DNA of 64,000 bases from DATAFF01 sp963744915. Its GTDB lineage: Bacteria; Pseudomonadota; Alphaproteobacteria; Rhizobiales; Aestuariivirgaceae. Both the position numbers and the translations under genes were made by a program. The stretch is taken from the NCBI GenBank assembly GCA_963744915.1, contig CAVUUY010000010.1, forward strand, positions 224,464 through 288,463, read 5' to 3'. Each line of letters opens with the position of its first letter. The first letter of the stretch is position 1. This document shows positions 1-10,490 of the stretch, one piece after another. Under the pieces are notes generated by a model. That model did not search any database, had not been told where the DNA came from, and saw nothing but the letters and a program-made list of their open reading frames with translations.

Positions 1-1196
1 ATATGCTGGCCCTCAAAGGTCGCAATAAAGGGCGAGTACTGCCGGTGAAAACGATCCGGCTTGGCAAGGCAACTTTCATTTCGATGAATTCCAGCAACAA
101 TTGGTCCTGCTGAAGCCGATACCGCTCCATAGCGGCAGCGGCAGTGCCGAAGGCCTGCCAAGGCCATGGCGCGATTCTGATACAACGACTGCATTACGTG
201 GTTCGAGCTCGGCGACTATCCCACTGCCAATATCGCCAAGGTAGACCTCGCCCTCCGCCAGGTTGCCGAGACCAAATATCGAGTTCACCCTGTCCGCGAT
301 TATCTCGATAGTCTCAAATGGGATGGCAAGCCGCGCCTTGATCGGTGGCTGGAAACCTACTGCCAAGTGCTTCCAACCGATGCATCGCATGGCGAGTATG
401 TCCGGGCAGTCGGTGCCAGGTTTCTAATTTCCGGCGTCGCTCGCATCTACCAACCGGGCTGCCAGGTCGACCATGTGCTGGTGCAAGAAGGTGCCCAGGG
501 CGGCGGCAAGACATCCGCTTTGCGGGTGCTGGGGGCGAATGGTTTTCGGAAAGCCTACCCGCCGATCTGCATTCCAAGGACTGCTGCGATCACCTCCGCG
601 GCAAATGGGTAGTCGAACTGGCCGAACTCGGTCAGATCAAACGTAGTGCAGTCGAAACGGTCAAGGCGTTCATCAGCCGAACTTACGAACGTTTCCGGCC
701 AGCTTACGGGCGCAATGAAGTCATCTATCCGCGGCAATGCATCTTCTCGGGCACGACCAACAAGTCGGCCTATCTCCCCGACGAAACCGGCAATCGTCGC
801 TTCTGGCCGGTCAAGGTTGGAACTATCGACTTGGAGAGTTTACGCCGTGATCGCGATCAGCTTTGGGCAGAGGCCAAGCAGCGCTACTTCGCCGGTGAAA
901 AATGGTGGTTGGACGATGACCGGCTCATTGCGACGGCCGCCGCGGAACAGACAGAGCGATACGAGCCAGACCCGTGGGAAGAACCTATTCGGAAATACCT
1001 CGTCGATAAGTCACAAGTGACCGTTGGAGAGATCCTTTGGCGGGCTGTCTTTGTGCCAGTCGAGAGGCAACGAAAGGTTGAACAGAACCGTGTGGGAGAG
1101 ATCCTGACCAACCTCGGTTGGGTTAGGCACAAGCGAACCGCGAGCGAGCGGCTATGGGTGAGGAACCAACAAAAGATGGACCATGACGCTCGATGA
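1..1196 (+). pseudogene. Virulence-associated E (VapE) family primase/helicase, frameshifted, 5' end outside window
   Basis: VapE-type proteins are phage and island encoded P-loop ATPases related to superfamily 3 helicases. The reading frame can be followed from about position 80 (FHFDEFQQQLVLLKPIPL) but changes near 185-195 (resuming as NDCITWFELGDYP) and again near 535, where the P-loop segment EGAQGGGKTSALRVLG leaves the frame and GEWFSESLPADL resumes in another. The downstream half is intact: RGKWVVELAEL, PRQCIFSGTTN, ETGNRRFWPVKVGTID, DPWEEPI, and a C-terminal domain ending at 1196. At least two indels separate these blocks, so no full product is expected. A second, 5'-truncated member of the family lies at 55032-55825 and matches block for block. 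The beginning of the gene lies upstream of the window. Confidence 0.85.
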
Positions 1197-1297
1197 CCGT
1201 CATTCTTACGCGCCCCGATTTAATGAGTTTTGGGCGTATTTAAAGCAGCATACAACCACTTCGGCGTCCCTAAGGGCTACTAAGGCTGACGGTCATC
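1192..1297. repeat. Inverted repeat just downstream of the vapE remnant
   Basis: GATGACCGTCA at 1192-1202 is exactly complementary to TGACGGTCATC at 1287-1297, giving 11-bp arms around an 84-bp loop directly after the vapE stop. Further GTCAT units follow to about 1315. A comparable arrangement of TGACC/GGTCA motifs follows the other vapE copy at 55838-55940. It could be a terminator-like hairpin or a protein-binding region; which one is not visible. Confidence 0.5.
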
Positions 1298-1445
1298 TGC
1301 GTCATCACCGTCATGCCTACCCAAGTTTGGCCTCGCTAAATGCGTGTGGGACAAGATCAAGTGGATCCAAGTCAGGAATGAAGAGGTCCCGAGCGCTTCG
1401 CTCTATACTGGCCCTCAAAACTGATTCGCAATTTTGGTCTAAAAC

Positions 1446-1898
1446 ATGCCAACTCTTGCAAATCCGCGCCACGAGTCCTTTGCCCAGGAGCTCGCAAAGG
1501 GTCACTCAAAAGCTGAAGCCCTTTCTAGGGCTGGTTATGGTGGGAGCAGATCGTGTGCCAGCCGCTTGTCAACAAAAGCGGACATTCGTAGCCGCATTGC
1601 CGAGCTACAGGCAAACGCGGCAGTGAGCACAGTGGTAACGATCGAGGGGCTTACTCTTGAGTTGGAGCAAGCTCGCCAGCTTGCGATGGCGCGTGGCAAC
1701 GCCTCGGCCGCTGTTCTAGCCGTGATCGCGAAGGCAAGACTGCATGGCTGCATCAGTCGTGATCGAGCTCTCCCGGTGCAAAATACTGTCGTTGAAGGTA
1801 CTTCGGAACGTCAGGAAGGTCCGCGAGAGATTGCGCGGCTCATCGCCTTTGCCTTGGCTATCGGGCGCCGAGAAATCGACCAGCAAGGTCGTGATTAG
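1446..1898 (+). CDS. Small terminase-like DNA-binding protein
   Basis: A 150-residue protein whose first half reads like a phage terminase small subunit of the helix-turn-helix type: NPRHESFAQELAKGHS, an AGYGGSR turn, and IRSRIAELQ (residues about 6-55). That subunit binds phage DNA and recruits the large packaging ATPase; no large subunit is present here, so packaging is unlikely. Residues 76-150 are nearly identical to an inverted partial copy at 10518-10746. The stop codon overlaps the start of a 168-bp repeat. The gene appears intact but isolated, consistent with prophage debris. No strong ribosome binding site precedes the ATG. Confidence 0.6.
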   Translation: MPTLANPRHESFAQELAKGHSKAEALSRAGYGGSRSCASRLSTKADIRSRIAELQANAAVSTVVTIEGLTLELEQARQLAMARGNASAAVLAVIAKARLHGCISRDRALPVQNTVVEGTSERQEGPREIARLIAFALAIGRREIDQQGRD

Positions 1899-2064
1899 CT
1901 AACTCTCACAGCAGAAACACGGCTTCGAGTCCCTAGGCGCCACCAGTATTCTCTGTATGGAAATTATCTCAACAACTTCAGTTACTTAGGCGGATTACTA
2001 TTTCGGCAACACGGGAATGAACGTTCACATTTGTTGATAAGCAATTCGTCGTCTCGTTCCTGCC
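1897..2064 (+). repeat. 168-bp repeat, copy A (joined to the terminase-like gene)
   Basis: This block recurs in direct orientation at 13862-14029 with no gaps and about eight mismatches by eye. Its first 27 bp (begins AGCTAACTCTCACAG, ends GAAACACGGC) also occur inverted at 10491-10517. Copy A is the only one continuous on both sides: terminase sequence shared with the inverted copy on its left, tail shared with the direct copy on its right. Positions 1924-1946 resemble a tRNA 3' end (TTCGAGTCC followed by GGCGCCACCA), but the T-stem does not pair well, so a tRNA is not called. Confidence 0.8.
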
Positions 2065-2067
2065 CGG

Positions 2068-2206
2068 CCTACCCCGAAAGGCATTGACTTTCAGCCTTGG
2101 CGCTCTCTTGGGAAGCGTTTCCGGCGAGCTCGGTTTGCGAAAATATCTCGAAAGCAACGGCCATAAGCTGGTTGTAACATCCGACAAGGATGGACCGAAC
2201 TCCGTC
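2068..2206 (+). pseudogene. NAD-dependent formate dehydrogenase, short N-terminal fragment
   Basis: The translation KGIDFQP followed after a one-base shift (about 2097) by GALLGSVSGELGLRKYLES and NGHKLVVTSDKDGPNSV corresponds to the N-terminal region of NAD-dependent formate dehydrogenases, which oxidise formate to CO2. Only about 45 residues remain. The fragment begins right at the end of repeat copy A and is cut at about 2206, where it runs into an NTF2-fold gene. It is a non-functional relic that marks a recombination junction. Confidence 0.75.
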
Positions 2207-2570
2207 GGATCACCACTGGGGTGCCTCCGATGCGAATGACCTCGAGGAGGAACACCACATTTACCGAGAGGACGCGGTCCTCGAATATCCGCAATCGGGC
2301 GAGCGCATCCGCACCCGAGGGATACAGTCGTCTCGCGCCGCGCAGCCGAACCGGAAACGCTTTACTGTGCGGCGGATAATCGGCGCGGGCGACCTCTGGG
2401 TCACTGAATATGCCATAACTTATGACGGCCGGCCGTCTTACACCGTGAGCATCATGGAATTCCTAGATGGAAAGGTGGCCCGCGAAACTCAGTATTTCGC
2501 CGAACCGTTCGAGCCAGGTGCTTCGCGCGCGCAATGGGTCGAGCCGTTGCCAGGAACGTGGCCGTCATAA
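2190..2570 (+). CDS. SnoaL-like / NTF2-fold protein
   Basis: A 126-residue reading frame whose core (HIYREDAVLEYPQSGERI, FTVRRIIGAGDLWVTEY, SYTVSIMEFLDGKVARETQY) matches the alpha+beta barrel of nuclear transport factor 2-like, SnoaL-type proteins. These are small, often enzymatic or ligand-binding, cytoplasmic proteins; the exact role cannot be read from sequence. The first dozen residues derive from the adjoining formate dehydrogenase fragment in another frame, so the native start has probably been replaced and expression is doubtful. Three other SnoaL-like genes occur in the window (43020, 45843, 60966). Confidence 0.6.
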   Translation: MDRTPSDHHWGASDANDLEEEHHIYREDAVLEYPQSGERIRTRGIQSSRAAQPNRKRFTVRRIIGAGDLWVTEYAITYDGRPSYTVSIMEFLDGKVARETQYFAEPFEPGASRAQWVEPLPGTWPS

Positions 2571-3452
2571 GGATAGCCATCTGCCGCTCGCTCGCTCGGA
2601 GCTTGCACGGAGCCCAGAACAGCAATGGTATGAGTTCAGAAAAGCGGTCCGCAAATCAAGCAAGCGCTTCCGAGTGGGTGCGGGCTGTTGCAAGAGCTTC
2701 AGAAAGATACCCGCAGACCGGCATTTGTCGGCCTGGCCGCTGTCCAGCCGGATGTGATGTCTTAAGTGCTTCGTCGATCTTTCGCACAACCGCTGCGGCC
2801 TCTTGCTGAGCGCAGCACTCGTCAGAACTTCCGCAAGGCTCGTCATCGGATTCCACCTGTCCCACCTGGCTTCAACGAGCGATCAGTCGAGACAGCCGGC
2901 CTCTCACTGATCCGCTGCGAGGACCGAACTTTGACCGTTGCCGAGATTGCTAAACGCTGGCATACGGCCCGTCTCCCGGCGCGCCTCAATTCTCCAAACT
3001 AGAAGAGGGTGTCGACTGGTTCGAGCAGCGGCAGAATTTTTCTCGCCACCACCGCCGAGCTGGCGGCAGAACCTCTCACGCATGCTCTATGTCGCTGAGA
3101 AGTTTGCTTAGTGCTGGCGAGCTTCTCCATTCTGTCGGGCTCAATGCGCACGCCTCCAGCACCGGTCCAGCGCTCCGTGTCGCGTCGACCCACTCAGCGA
3201 AGCTCTCGGCCGGAACCGCCAGGTAAACCAAAGTCTACGCGGACTGACGTTGCTCGGCAAAATTTTTGGCGCGAAGGTTACGAACTCCGCTTGCGGCATA
3301 GTCAAAATTTATCGGGCCTTACATTGCCTCGGCACCACTCTTTGGCGCAGGCTGCGGAATTTGTATTAGGTCCGACTACACCGCTGGGGGTACGCGACTG
3401 GTGGGCTCGAGCGAACTGTGGAGACAGTATAACGAAAGGGTCGTAGACCTCG
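2571..3452. other. Gene-free stretch without recognisable coding sequence
   Basis: Only short overlapping reading frames in several registers are present. None shows a motif, signal peptide or plausible ribosome binding site. It is likely decayed sequence between the NTF2-fold gene and the response-regulator relic. Confidence 0.5.
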
Positions 3453-3800
3453 GTCGTTGATGATAATCAGTTTTTTCGCGAGTCCATGAGAAGACTCCTG
3501 AGGTCCTTGGGTTACGCCGGCGAGGCTTATCCGTCTGGCCGCCGATCTCCTCGCGTCCCCTCGTGTCGTCAAGACCGCTTGCTTGATCACCGAAATCCAT
3601 ATGCCTGCGATGACCGGAGTCTAGCTCTACAGACACATCATCGACAGCGGGCACCCGATTCCGATGATCCTCATGACGGCCTACCCCGACGACGACCTCC
3701 GGCCCGCGACCTGAAGGATGGGGTGGTTTGTTCCTTCGGAGGCCAGTTGATCAAAAGCATCTACTACGGTGTATTCGTGCGGCTCTCGAGTTTGGTGAGC
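3453..3800 (+). pseudogene. FixJ/NarL-type response regulator receiver domain, degraded
   Basis: Receiver-domain landmarks can be read in successive frames: VVDDNQFFRESMRRLLRSLG (acidic pocket and helix 1), a shift near 3530, LASPRVVKTACLITEIHMP (the phosphoacceptor position reads E where D is expected), a nonsense codon at about 3632, HPIPMILMTAYPDDD (conserved T), then another shift before LKDGVVCSF. At least two indels, one stop and loss of the phosphoacceptor Asp show it is dead, and no output domain remains. It lies tail-to-tail with the hybrid sensor kinase gene and may be its former partner. Confidence 0.7.
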
Positions 3801-3814
3801 CGCCTAAAGAAAAT

Positions 3815-6800
3815 TCATGAGTTCCCTCCCGCGCTGGGCAAGGTGAACTGAAATATAGCGCCCCTAGGTTCGTTCGCAGCCGCCCATAGCCGGCCCCCAT
3901 GGGCAGCGATGATTGACCGGCAGATCGACAGTCCCATCCCGACCCCGCTGGACTTGGTAGTGTAGAAAGCCTCGAAAACACGCTCGAGACATTCCGGATC
4001 AATGCCCGGCCCGGAATCGCGCACTGCTAGGAGGATGTCATCCGCCTGGCGTTGCTCAGTGCTGATCAACAATTCTCGCGCTCCCTCGTCGACCGAGTTC
4101 AGTGCTTCGACCGCGTTCAGGATCAAGTTCAGGACGACTTGTTGCACCTGGACGCGATCCCCCTGAACCGGAAACAACCCCTCCGTGAGGCGGGTCTGAA
4201 CCGAGACTCCGTTCTTGGCGATTGCGCTTCCCGCCAAAACAATCACCTCGTTAATCGCCTCATTAAGATCAAAACGATCCTTTCGCGGCGGCGCTTTCTT
4301 GATCTGATCACGGATCCGACCGATGATGTCTCCCGCTCGATCAGCATCGCCCACGACGCAGCCGAGCGCGTCTCTGACCTCGCCGAGGTCCGGCGGTTGT
4401 TGGTCTAAAAAATTCAGGGCCGCGCGGGCATTGTTGCGCGCGGTGGCGATCGGTTGAGCGATTTCGTGAACCAGCGAGGCGGCCAATTCTCCCATTGTGC
4501 TCAACCGGTTCATGTGCGCGAGATCTGCCTCCAGCTGGCGCAGTCTCTCATGCTCCTCCTGCGCGCGCTTGCGTTCGGTCAGATCAAGCACGAAAGCGAC
4601 TCCTTGATTCCCGCCCTCCTCGAAAACTGCCACGCCGATCAGCACGGCAATACGGCTGCCGTCCTTCCGGAAGTACTCCTTCTCAAACGGCGGCAAGCTC
4701 CCGGTCATCTTCAGCTCGGGCAGCCACCGTTGTTCATCGCGGTCAAGCCATTCCGGCGGTGTCAGGTCCGTCCAGCGTATGCGACCGGAGACGAGATCCT
4801 CTCGGTTGTAGTCCACCATGCGGAGAAATGCGTCGTTGGCCTCGACGATCCGGCCTTCGAGATCCCAGATGAAGATGCCGATGATGTTGGCCTCGACCAG
4901 CCGCCGGATCTTCGCTTCGCGGTCTGCGACATCGCGGTACAAACGGGAATTCTCCAGCGAGATCGCGGCTTGCGAGGCAAGCAGCTTCAGCACCGCGATC
5001 CGAGCCGGCGCGAAAACGCGAGGGGTCAGGTTGTTCTCGAGGTAGAGTACCCCTATCACTTGGCCCTGGTTGAGCAACGGCAGGCAGAGAATGGAGCGAG
5101 CATGGTGCTGCCGGATGTACGGATCGGCAGAAAACGGATTCTGAGCCGCGGCATCGTCGAGAATCATACTCTCGTTAGTGTGCACGACATAGTGAAGGAC
5201 AGATTCCGGCAGCGCGGCTGCGGTCACGGGCTCGTCGCCCAACTGCACAACGATCGTGTCGCTGGTCGTGGCTTCCGCTGCGATCCGCAGCCCGGCCCGT
5301 CGCGGAAGAATGAGCAGCCCGCGCTCGGCACCTGACTGCTCGATCGCGGTGCGCATGAGAGTTTCAAGCAGCTTTTCTAGGACGATCTCGCCCGATACCG
5401 CTTGCGAGACTTTGAGTACGGTGGCGAGATCCAGATGTTCGACCGGCGCTTCGATCGTGCCCGTCGGACCAGGTGCGCGCTCGTCCTGCCTCAGTCGCGG
5501 ATGGAGGCGATCGAGTTGCCGCACCTTCCCGTCGGCTCCCCATCGTAGATAGCCCTGCCGTGCGTTTCCTAGGTAGAGATGCGCAATCTGCTCGAAGCCC
5601 CGGGCAACGTAGAAGCACCCGGCGAGTTCATTGGCCAGCGCCTCATTGTGGAGAAAACCGTTGGCGCGAGCCGAGCGGATGGCCTCTTCGTAGAGCCGCT
5701 CGGCGTCGAGCGCGCGGCCTTCAATCCGGGCGATCTCTGCACCGACCAGTGCGGCGCGGTTCTCGAAATTTTCGGGGCAATTCTCCGCCCATATTTCAAG
5801 CTGTCTGTAATGGGCGGCCAGAGCCTCCAGATGCTGCGGCTGCTCTTCGACAGGGGCAGAATTGTAGAACGCGGCCCGGGCGAGCCCGCCGTAGAATTCA
5901 TATTCCGCCGTCTCAAAAAAGGATGGCGACGTCCAAAGCAACGGTTGAGCCTTTGACGATGCCTCGATGGCCGAACGATAGTCCCCGGCCAGCACGCGAG
6001 CCTGCAGCTTCCGAATCCAGTACCAGCACTCGGGCAGAGCCAGATCCGGCTGACTTGCCAGGTGGCTTTCGAAGCGGCGTTCATCGAACTGCTCATCGTC
6101 AAAAGATCCGAACGTCGGTGTCAGACCACGAAGCATCCGGATCAGTCCGAGTTGCGTAGTAATGATATCAATGACGAGACCGAACCGCGCCTTCTGTGCA
6201 AAGTCGAGACCTTGCTCGGCTTCACGTTGCGTTTCAGCCAGCGGATCTCCCGCCGCGAGAAGATTCGTGTTCAGATTATTGCGGCTGTACGCGGCAAACG
6301 TGAGGTCGCCGGCCTTGTTTGCGATGTCGAACGCGCGACGTACCAGATCACGACCCGTCCGAACGTGCCTCGTCCATGGCATAACGAAATTGCCGAACGC
6401 CATGTATGTTTTAGCCTGATAACGACGCAGTCCGCGCCTTTCGACCAGTTCATACCCGAGCCGGCCGAACTGGAAGCCTCCCTTATAATCGCCGAAGTGG
6501 GGTCCCGCGATCATGCCTAGGAACACATAAGCGAAGCACGATCCGTCGCTGTTGCCGTGCTCGAGGCTGAGATTCACCATCCGGCAGATCACGAGCGAAA
6601 GTAGATTACGGTCGGTAAACAGGGCCGGCGGCACGACCTCGGTCAGGACATCTAAAGTAGCTGAGTATTGCCGGGTCGTTCATCAGCGGCAGTTCGATAA
6701 GGTCCTCAATATTGCGCCCGTCGAGCCAGGACCAGATCCGCTGATATTCGGCCAGCGCCTGCTCTTGTGTCGGATGCGCCAACCATTCGACTCCGAGGTG

Positions 6801-9342
6801 CGCGCAGATACTCCAGACACACTTCGACAGCACGCTCGCTCTGATCGAGCGTCGTATACACATTCAGGCGCAGGCACGCGACAGTCGCTCGTTCGACCGT
6901 GTCTGCGGCGTGTGCTGAAAGCAGATTCAACCGCTCCTCGGCGGCTCCGAGCGCGCCGGTGAGGAATTCGCATTCTGCTCGGTGCAGCTCCAGCGCGAAG
7001 ATAAGCTCGTGCCGGCGCTCCCAGGAATCTCCCGGCAACAGTGCCGCACCAGCGACCAGATACTTCAGCGCCGAGGCGTATGCAGTAGAGGCCTTGGCGC
7101 GCTTGCCCGCAAGCAGATTGAGCTCGGCCAGCTGTTCGCGCTCGTCTCGCGAGGTGATCAAGGCGGCGCCGCGGTTGTACTGATTGACGATGTCGAAGAT
7201 CACGTCCTCCCGCTTCTCGGGAGGTATGTGCGCTGCAAGCTGTCTCCCTATTCGAAGATGCGCTTCGTCGCGCAGCTCCTCCGGGATCAGCGAATAGGCG
7301 GCTTCCTGAACGCGATCGTGGACGAACTTATAGGAGCTTTCCAGGTGCTCGACCAGATCCAGACGAACGGCGTCCCAGAGATCCGCACGCAATTCCTCGG
7401 GCGATTTCCCGAGGGTGAAGGAAAGCATCCGGACAGGGGCGATGTTCCCGAGGCAGGCGAGTTGTTGCAGCGCCTTCTGTGTGTCGAGCGGAAGGCGGTT
7501 CAACCTGCCCACCATCAGATCCACGAGGTTGTCCCTGTACCTCTTCGCTTGGATGCGATTGAGGTCCCAGGACCATCGTCCCTTCTGATGATCGAACGCG
7601 AGCCACCCGTCTTCGGCGAACGTGTGAAGAAACTGAATCAGGAAGAACGGATTGCCAGCAGTCTTCTCATGCACCAGTTTCGCGAGCGGGGCGGCGCGCT
7701 CCGGCTCGCAGCGAAGCGCATCCGCAATGAACTGTCGTACCTCTTCACCGGCGAGAGGCGCAAGTGTGATCTCCTGCACGTTCGCTCCCGCGTTCCGGAT
7801 CGCTTCAAGCTTGCGCATCAGCGGATGGGCCGCAGTGACTTCGTTGTCTCGGTAAGCGCCGATCAACATCAAGTGCTGCACGGCCGCTGGATTCAGCAGA
7901 TCCTCAAGCAGATCGAGCGTCGCCGCGTCGAGCCATTGCAAGTCGTCGAGGAACAAAGCGAGCGGATGCTCCGGCCTCGCGAACACGCCGATAAATCGCC
8001 GAAAGACGAGCTGGAATCGGCGTTGGGCATCCTGTGGCGGAAGGTCGGGGACTGGCGGTGGTTCCCCGATGATGAGTTGCAATTCAGGAACAAGGTTCAC
8101 AATGAGCTTTCCGTTCGGGCCCAACGCTTCCTGAAGGGGGTCGCGCCAAGCCGCCAGCTCTGCTTCGCTTTTCCCGAGGAGCTGACGGATCAACGTCTGA
8201 AATGCCTGTGCCAGGGTCGAATAGGGGATGTCGCGCTTGTACTGATCGAACTTGCCAGAGGCAAAGAGACCGCGCGGCGGCACTAGCACCTTGTGCAGCT
8301 CATTGACGACCGAGGACTTGCCGATGCCCGAGTAGCCCGAAACCAGCACCAGCTCTGGCGTTCCGCTTTTGACTATTCGGTCGAAGGCAGCGACCAGGGT
8401 CGCAATTTCACGCTCACGGCCATATAGCTTCTCAGGAATCAGGAGGCGGTCGGGCGTGTCCTGTTGGCCCAGTGGAAAGTTGCCGATGAAGCCCCGCGCC
8501 TTCCAATCGGTCAGACAGCGTCGCAAATCGCGCTCGACGCCGCCCGCGGTCTGGTAACGCTCCTCAGCGGTTTTGGCGAGCAGCTTCATGATGATGGTCG
8601 AGAGTGAAGTCGGGACATTCTCCAACCGCTCGGCTGGCGGTACCGGCTTTCTAGCGATGTGGCAGTGCACCCACTCCATGGGATTGGCCGCGGTAAACGG
8701 GAGTGAGCCCGTGAGCATCTGGTAGAGCGTAATGCCAAGTGAATAGAGATCGCTGCGGGAATCGATCGAGCGATTCATCCGTCCCGTCTGTTCGGGCGCC
8801 ATGTAGGCGAGTGTGCCGGCGATCGTCTCGGGAGGTTCAGGCGACTGGCGCTCACGCGCCAGGCGCGAGGCGAGACCAAACCCGGTGAGCCGCACCTGGC
8901 CGTCCGCGCAGTTCACCACGACATTGGCCGGTTTGATATCCTTGTGGACGAGGCCGCGCTGGTGGAGCTTGCCCAAAGCCACGGCAATACCAATAGCCAG
9001 GCGCAAGAAACGTCCTACATCCATGGGCGCGCCAAGCGACCGATCAAGCGGCTCGCCGCCCGGATCCTCGAGCACCAGCATGGCCCGACCGCCTTCGCGC
9101 ACAAACTCCAGCGGCAGCAACGCCCACGCTCCGTCGAGTTCGTCCTTCAATCGGTATTCGTGGGCGAGGCGATCGAGGCTTGAGGGCGACGGGTGCTCTG
9201 CGGCAGGTAAAACAACCAGCACGGCGCTCCGGTTGCCGTCATCGCCCAGGCGCGACCCTCGGCAGAACACGCGTTCGCCGTCCTCTGTCAAAACCCGAAA
9301 CCTGTTATCCGAATACACGCCGCTCAGCGCATAAGGCATCAA
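3815..9342 (-). pseudogene. Ser/Thr kinase - AAA ATPase - GAF - PAS - histidine kinase hybrid, broken by two +1 shifts
   Basis: One long gene reads from 9342 down to 3815. The order is a Ser/Thr kinase domain (HQRGLVHKDIKPANVVV, GTLAYMAPEQTGR; the DFG motif reads GFG), an AAA/MalT-type ATPase (Walker A GYSGIGKSS, Walker B ALFLDDLQWL), a helical repeat region, a GAF domain, a PAS domain (RIVEANDAFLRM), and a histidine kinase core with H box LVHEIAQPI, N box LNLILNAVEA and G box DSGPGID. Related hybrids are roughly 1,800 residues and signal without membrane segments, as here. An extra base near 6801-6804 and another near 6660-6664 split it into frames of 878 residues, about 45 residues and 939 residues. 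The family sequence continues smoothly across both points, so the gene was whole recently or the indels are assembly errors. The C-terminal 939-residue part could still be translated separately. Confidence 0.85.
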
Positions 9343-9456
9343 TTGTTAGACTCCACGCCGGGCTCCTGGTTGCATTCTACTACGTGCCCCCTTTCTCCGT
9401 CCTTGTAGAAAATCGTGCAGTTTCGCCATGATTTAAAAGAACACCAGCGAGGAGAT

Positions 9457-9560
9457 GTGTCCAAGATTCTCGTCCTCTACTACAGTGCGTATGGCCATAT
9501 CGAGAAGATAGCCGAGGCGGTTGCCGAAGGCGCCGGCGCCGTCCCCGGCACGCAAGGAAA
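9457..9560 (+). pseudogene. WrbA-like NAD(P)H:quinone oxidoreductase, N-terminal fragment
   Basis: From a GTG at 9457, preceded by GAGGAG at 9449, the translation VSKILVLYYSAYGHIEKIA followed by EAVAEGAGAVPG is the FMN-binding first strand and helix of flavodoxin-fold WrbA proteins. Similarity ends after about 30 residues and nothing of the remaining 170 residues follows. It is a truncated relic placed between the divergent hybrid kinase and the methyltransferase gene. Confidence 0.7.
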
Positions 9561-9671
9561 CGACACCATCGCAACAGGCTTCAGTCGATCAATCCACCTG
9601 CATCGAATTCAACGTCTGGGGGGCCGAGTGGCCAGACCATACGCGCCACCGGTTATAGGTCCAATGACCCC

Positions 9672-10349
9672 TCACCACACGCCGGGCAGCAGTCGGAAGC
9701 GCACTTTCCGGGCGTAGTCGGGATAGCCGGCCAGTCCCTCCCGCAGCACAGCTTCCTCTCCGAGCGTGCGTGCCACGATGAGCGCGAAGAAAGGAAAGAA
9801 ACCTAAAAGTCCCCACAGTGAGCCGAGCATCAGCGGGGTGCCGATTGAGTAGGGTATGGCGTAGGCGTACATCGGGTGACGCACGACCGCATAGGGACCG
9901 GTGGAGACCACGGTCTGGTTACGCTCGCTCTGCACGCGCACCGTCACTGCAGCGAAGCTGTTCGCGCGCAGCACCGTCACCCAACCCCAGAAGCTCCAGA
10001 CGATGAGAATTGCGCCAAGGGCCTGCGCCCAAGTCGGAACATGCGACCATCCGAACCGGCGCGCATCGAGCGCGATAAACGCGAACCAGGCGCAGAACAC
10101 GATGAGTATGGCAGCGAAGATCGCGCGATCGCGCCGGCTCTGATCGGGGCTCAACGGCGATCGCATACGCGATGCGAGTAGTTCCGGATCGGTTTTCAGG
10201 AGCCATAAACCGGTCGCCAGGCTGGAGAGGCTGAACAAGCCGAGGTACGCCCAGCTTTGCGGCCATGCCCATGTGCCGGCGGGAAGAAAGAGCAGCGCCG
10301 CGAAGAAAACGGCGCCAAGAAGCGATCGGATGAGCATCTTTACGAGCAT
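9672..10349 (-). CDS. Isoprenylcysteine carboxyl methyltransferase-family membrane protein
   Basis: About 225 residues with five or six hydrophobic segments (LIRSLLGAVFFAALLFLPAG, AIFAAILIVFCAWFAFIAL, QALGAILIVWSFWGWVTVLR, SLWGLLGFFPFFALIVA) and the SAM-binding signature of ICMT/PEMT-like enzymes near the C-terminus: GPYAVVRHPMYAY followed by GEEAVLREGLAGYPDYARKV. Bacterial members methylate unidentified small or lipid substrates at the inner membrane. The ATG at 10349 is chosen because hydrophobic sequence begins directly after it; the frame stays open upstream to 10472 but that part is low-complexity and polar. The gene appears intact. Confidence 0.8.
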   Translation of the reverse strand: MLVKMLIRSLLGAVFFAALLFLPAGTWAWPQSWAYLGLFSLSSLATGLWLLKTDPELLASRMRSPLSPDQSRRDRAIFAAILIVFCAWFAFIALDARRFGWSHVPTWAQALGAILIVWSFWGWVTVLRANSFAAVTVRVQSERNQTVVSTGPYAVVRHPMYAYAIPYSIGTPLMLGSLWGLLGFFPFFALIVARTLGEEAVLREGLAGYPDYARKVRFRLLPGVW

Positions 10350-10490
10350 GGGAACATCCCTGGAACAACCTCGCTTGCCGGCGGAAAGACGAGGGGGGTG
10401 GCTTTCCTGCTTGTGCTTCAGGTCCTGGGTGGCTTTGGGTCCGCCGCGTCGAGACAAAATACGCTCACTCACCGTGTCCCAGGCCGTTAT

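Noticed and set aside
1924..1950. tRNA-like 3' end (TTCGAGTCC ... GGCGCCACCA) in the 168-bp repeat
   Set aside because: The T-arm stem does not pair, there is no anticodon arm upstream, and the same sequence sits in both repeat copies. It is noted as a resemblance only and not called as a tRNA.
4454..5335. Long plus-strand open frame of 293 residues
   Set aside because: It lies antisense to the GAF/PAS/kinase region of the hybrid kinase gene, has no family features, and reflects G+C-rich antisense openness.
6982..8286. Plus-strand open frame of 434 residues
   Set aside because: Antisense to the AAA ATPase domain of the hybrid kinase; no motif, start signal or plausible composition.
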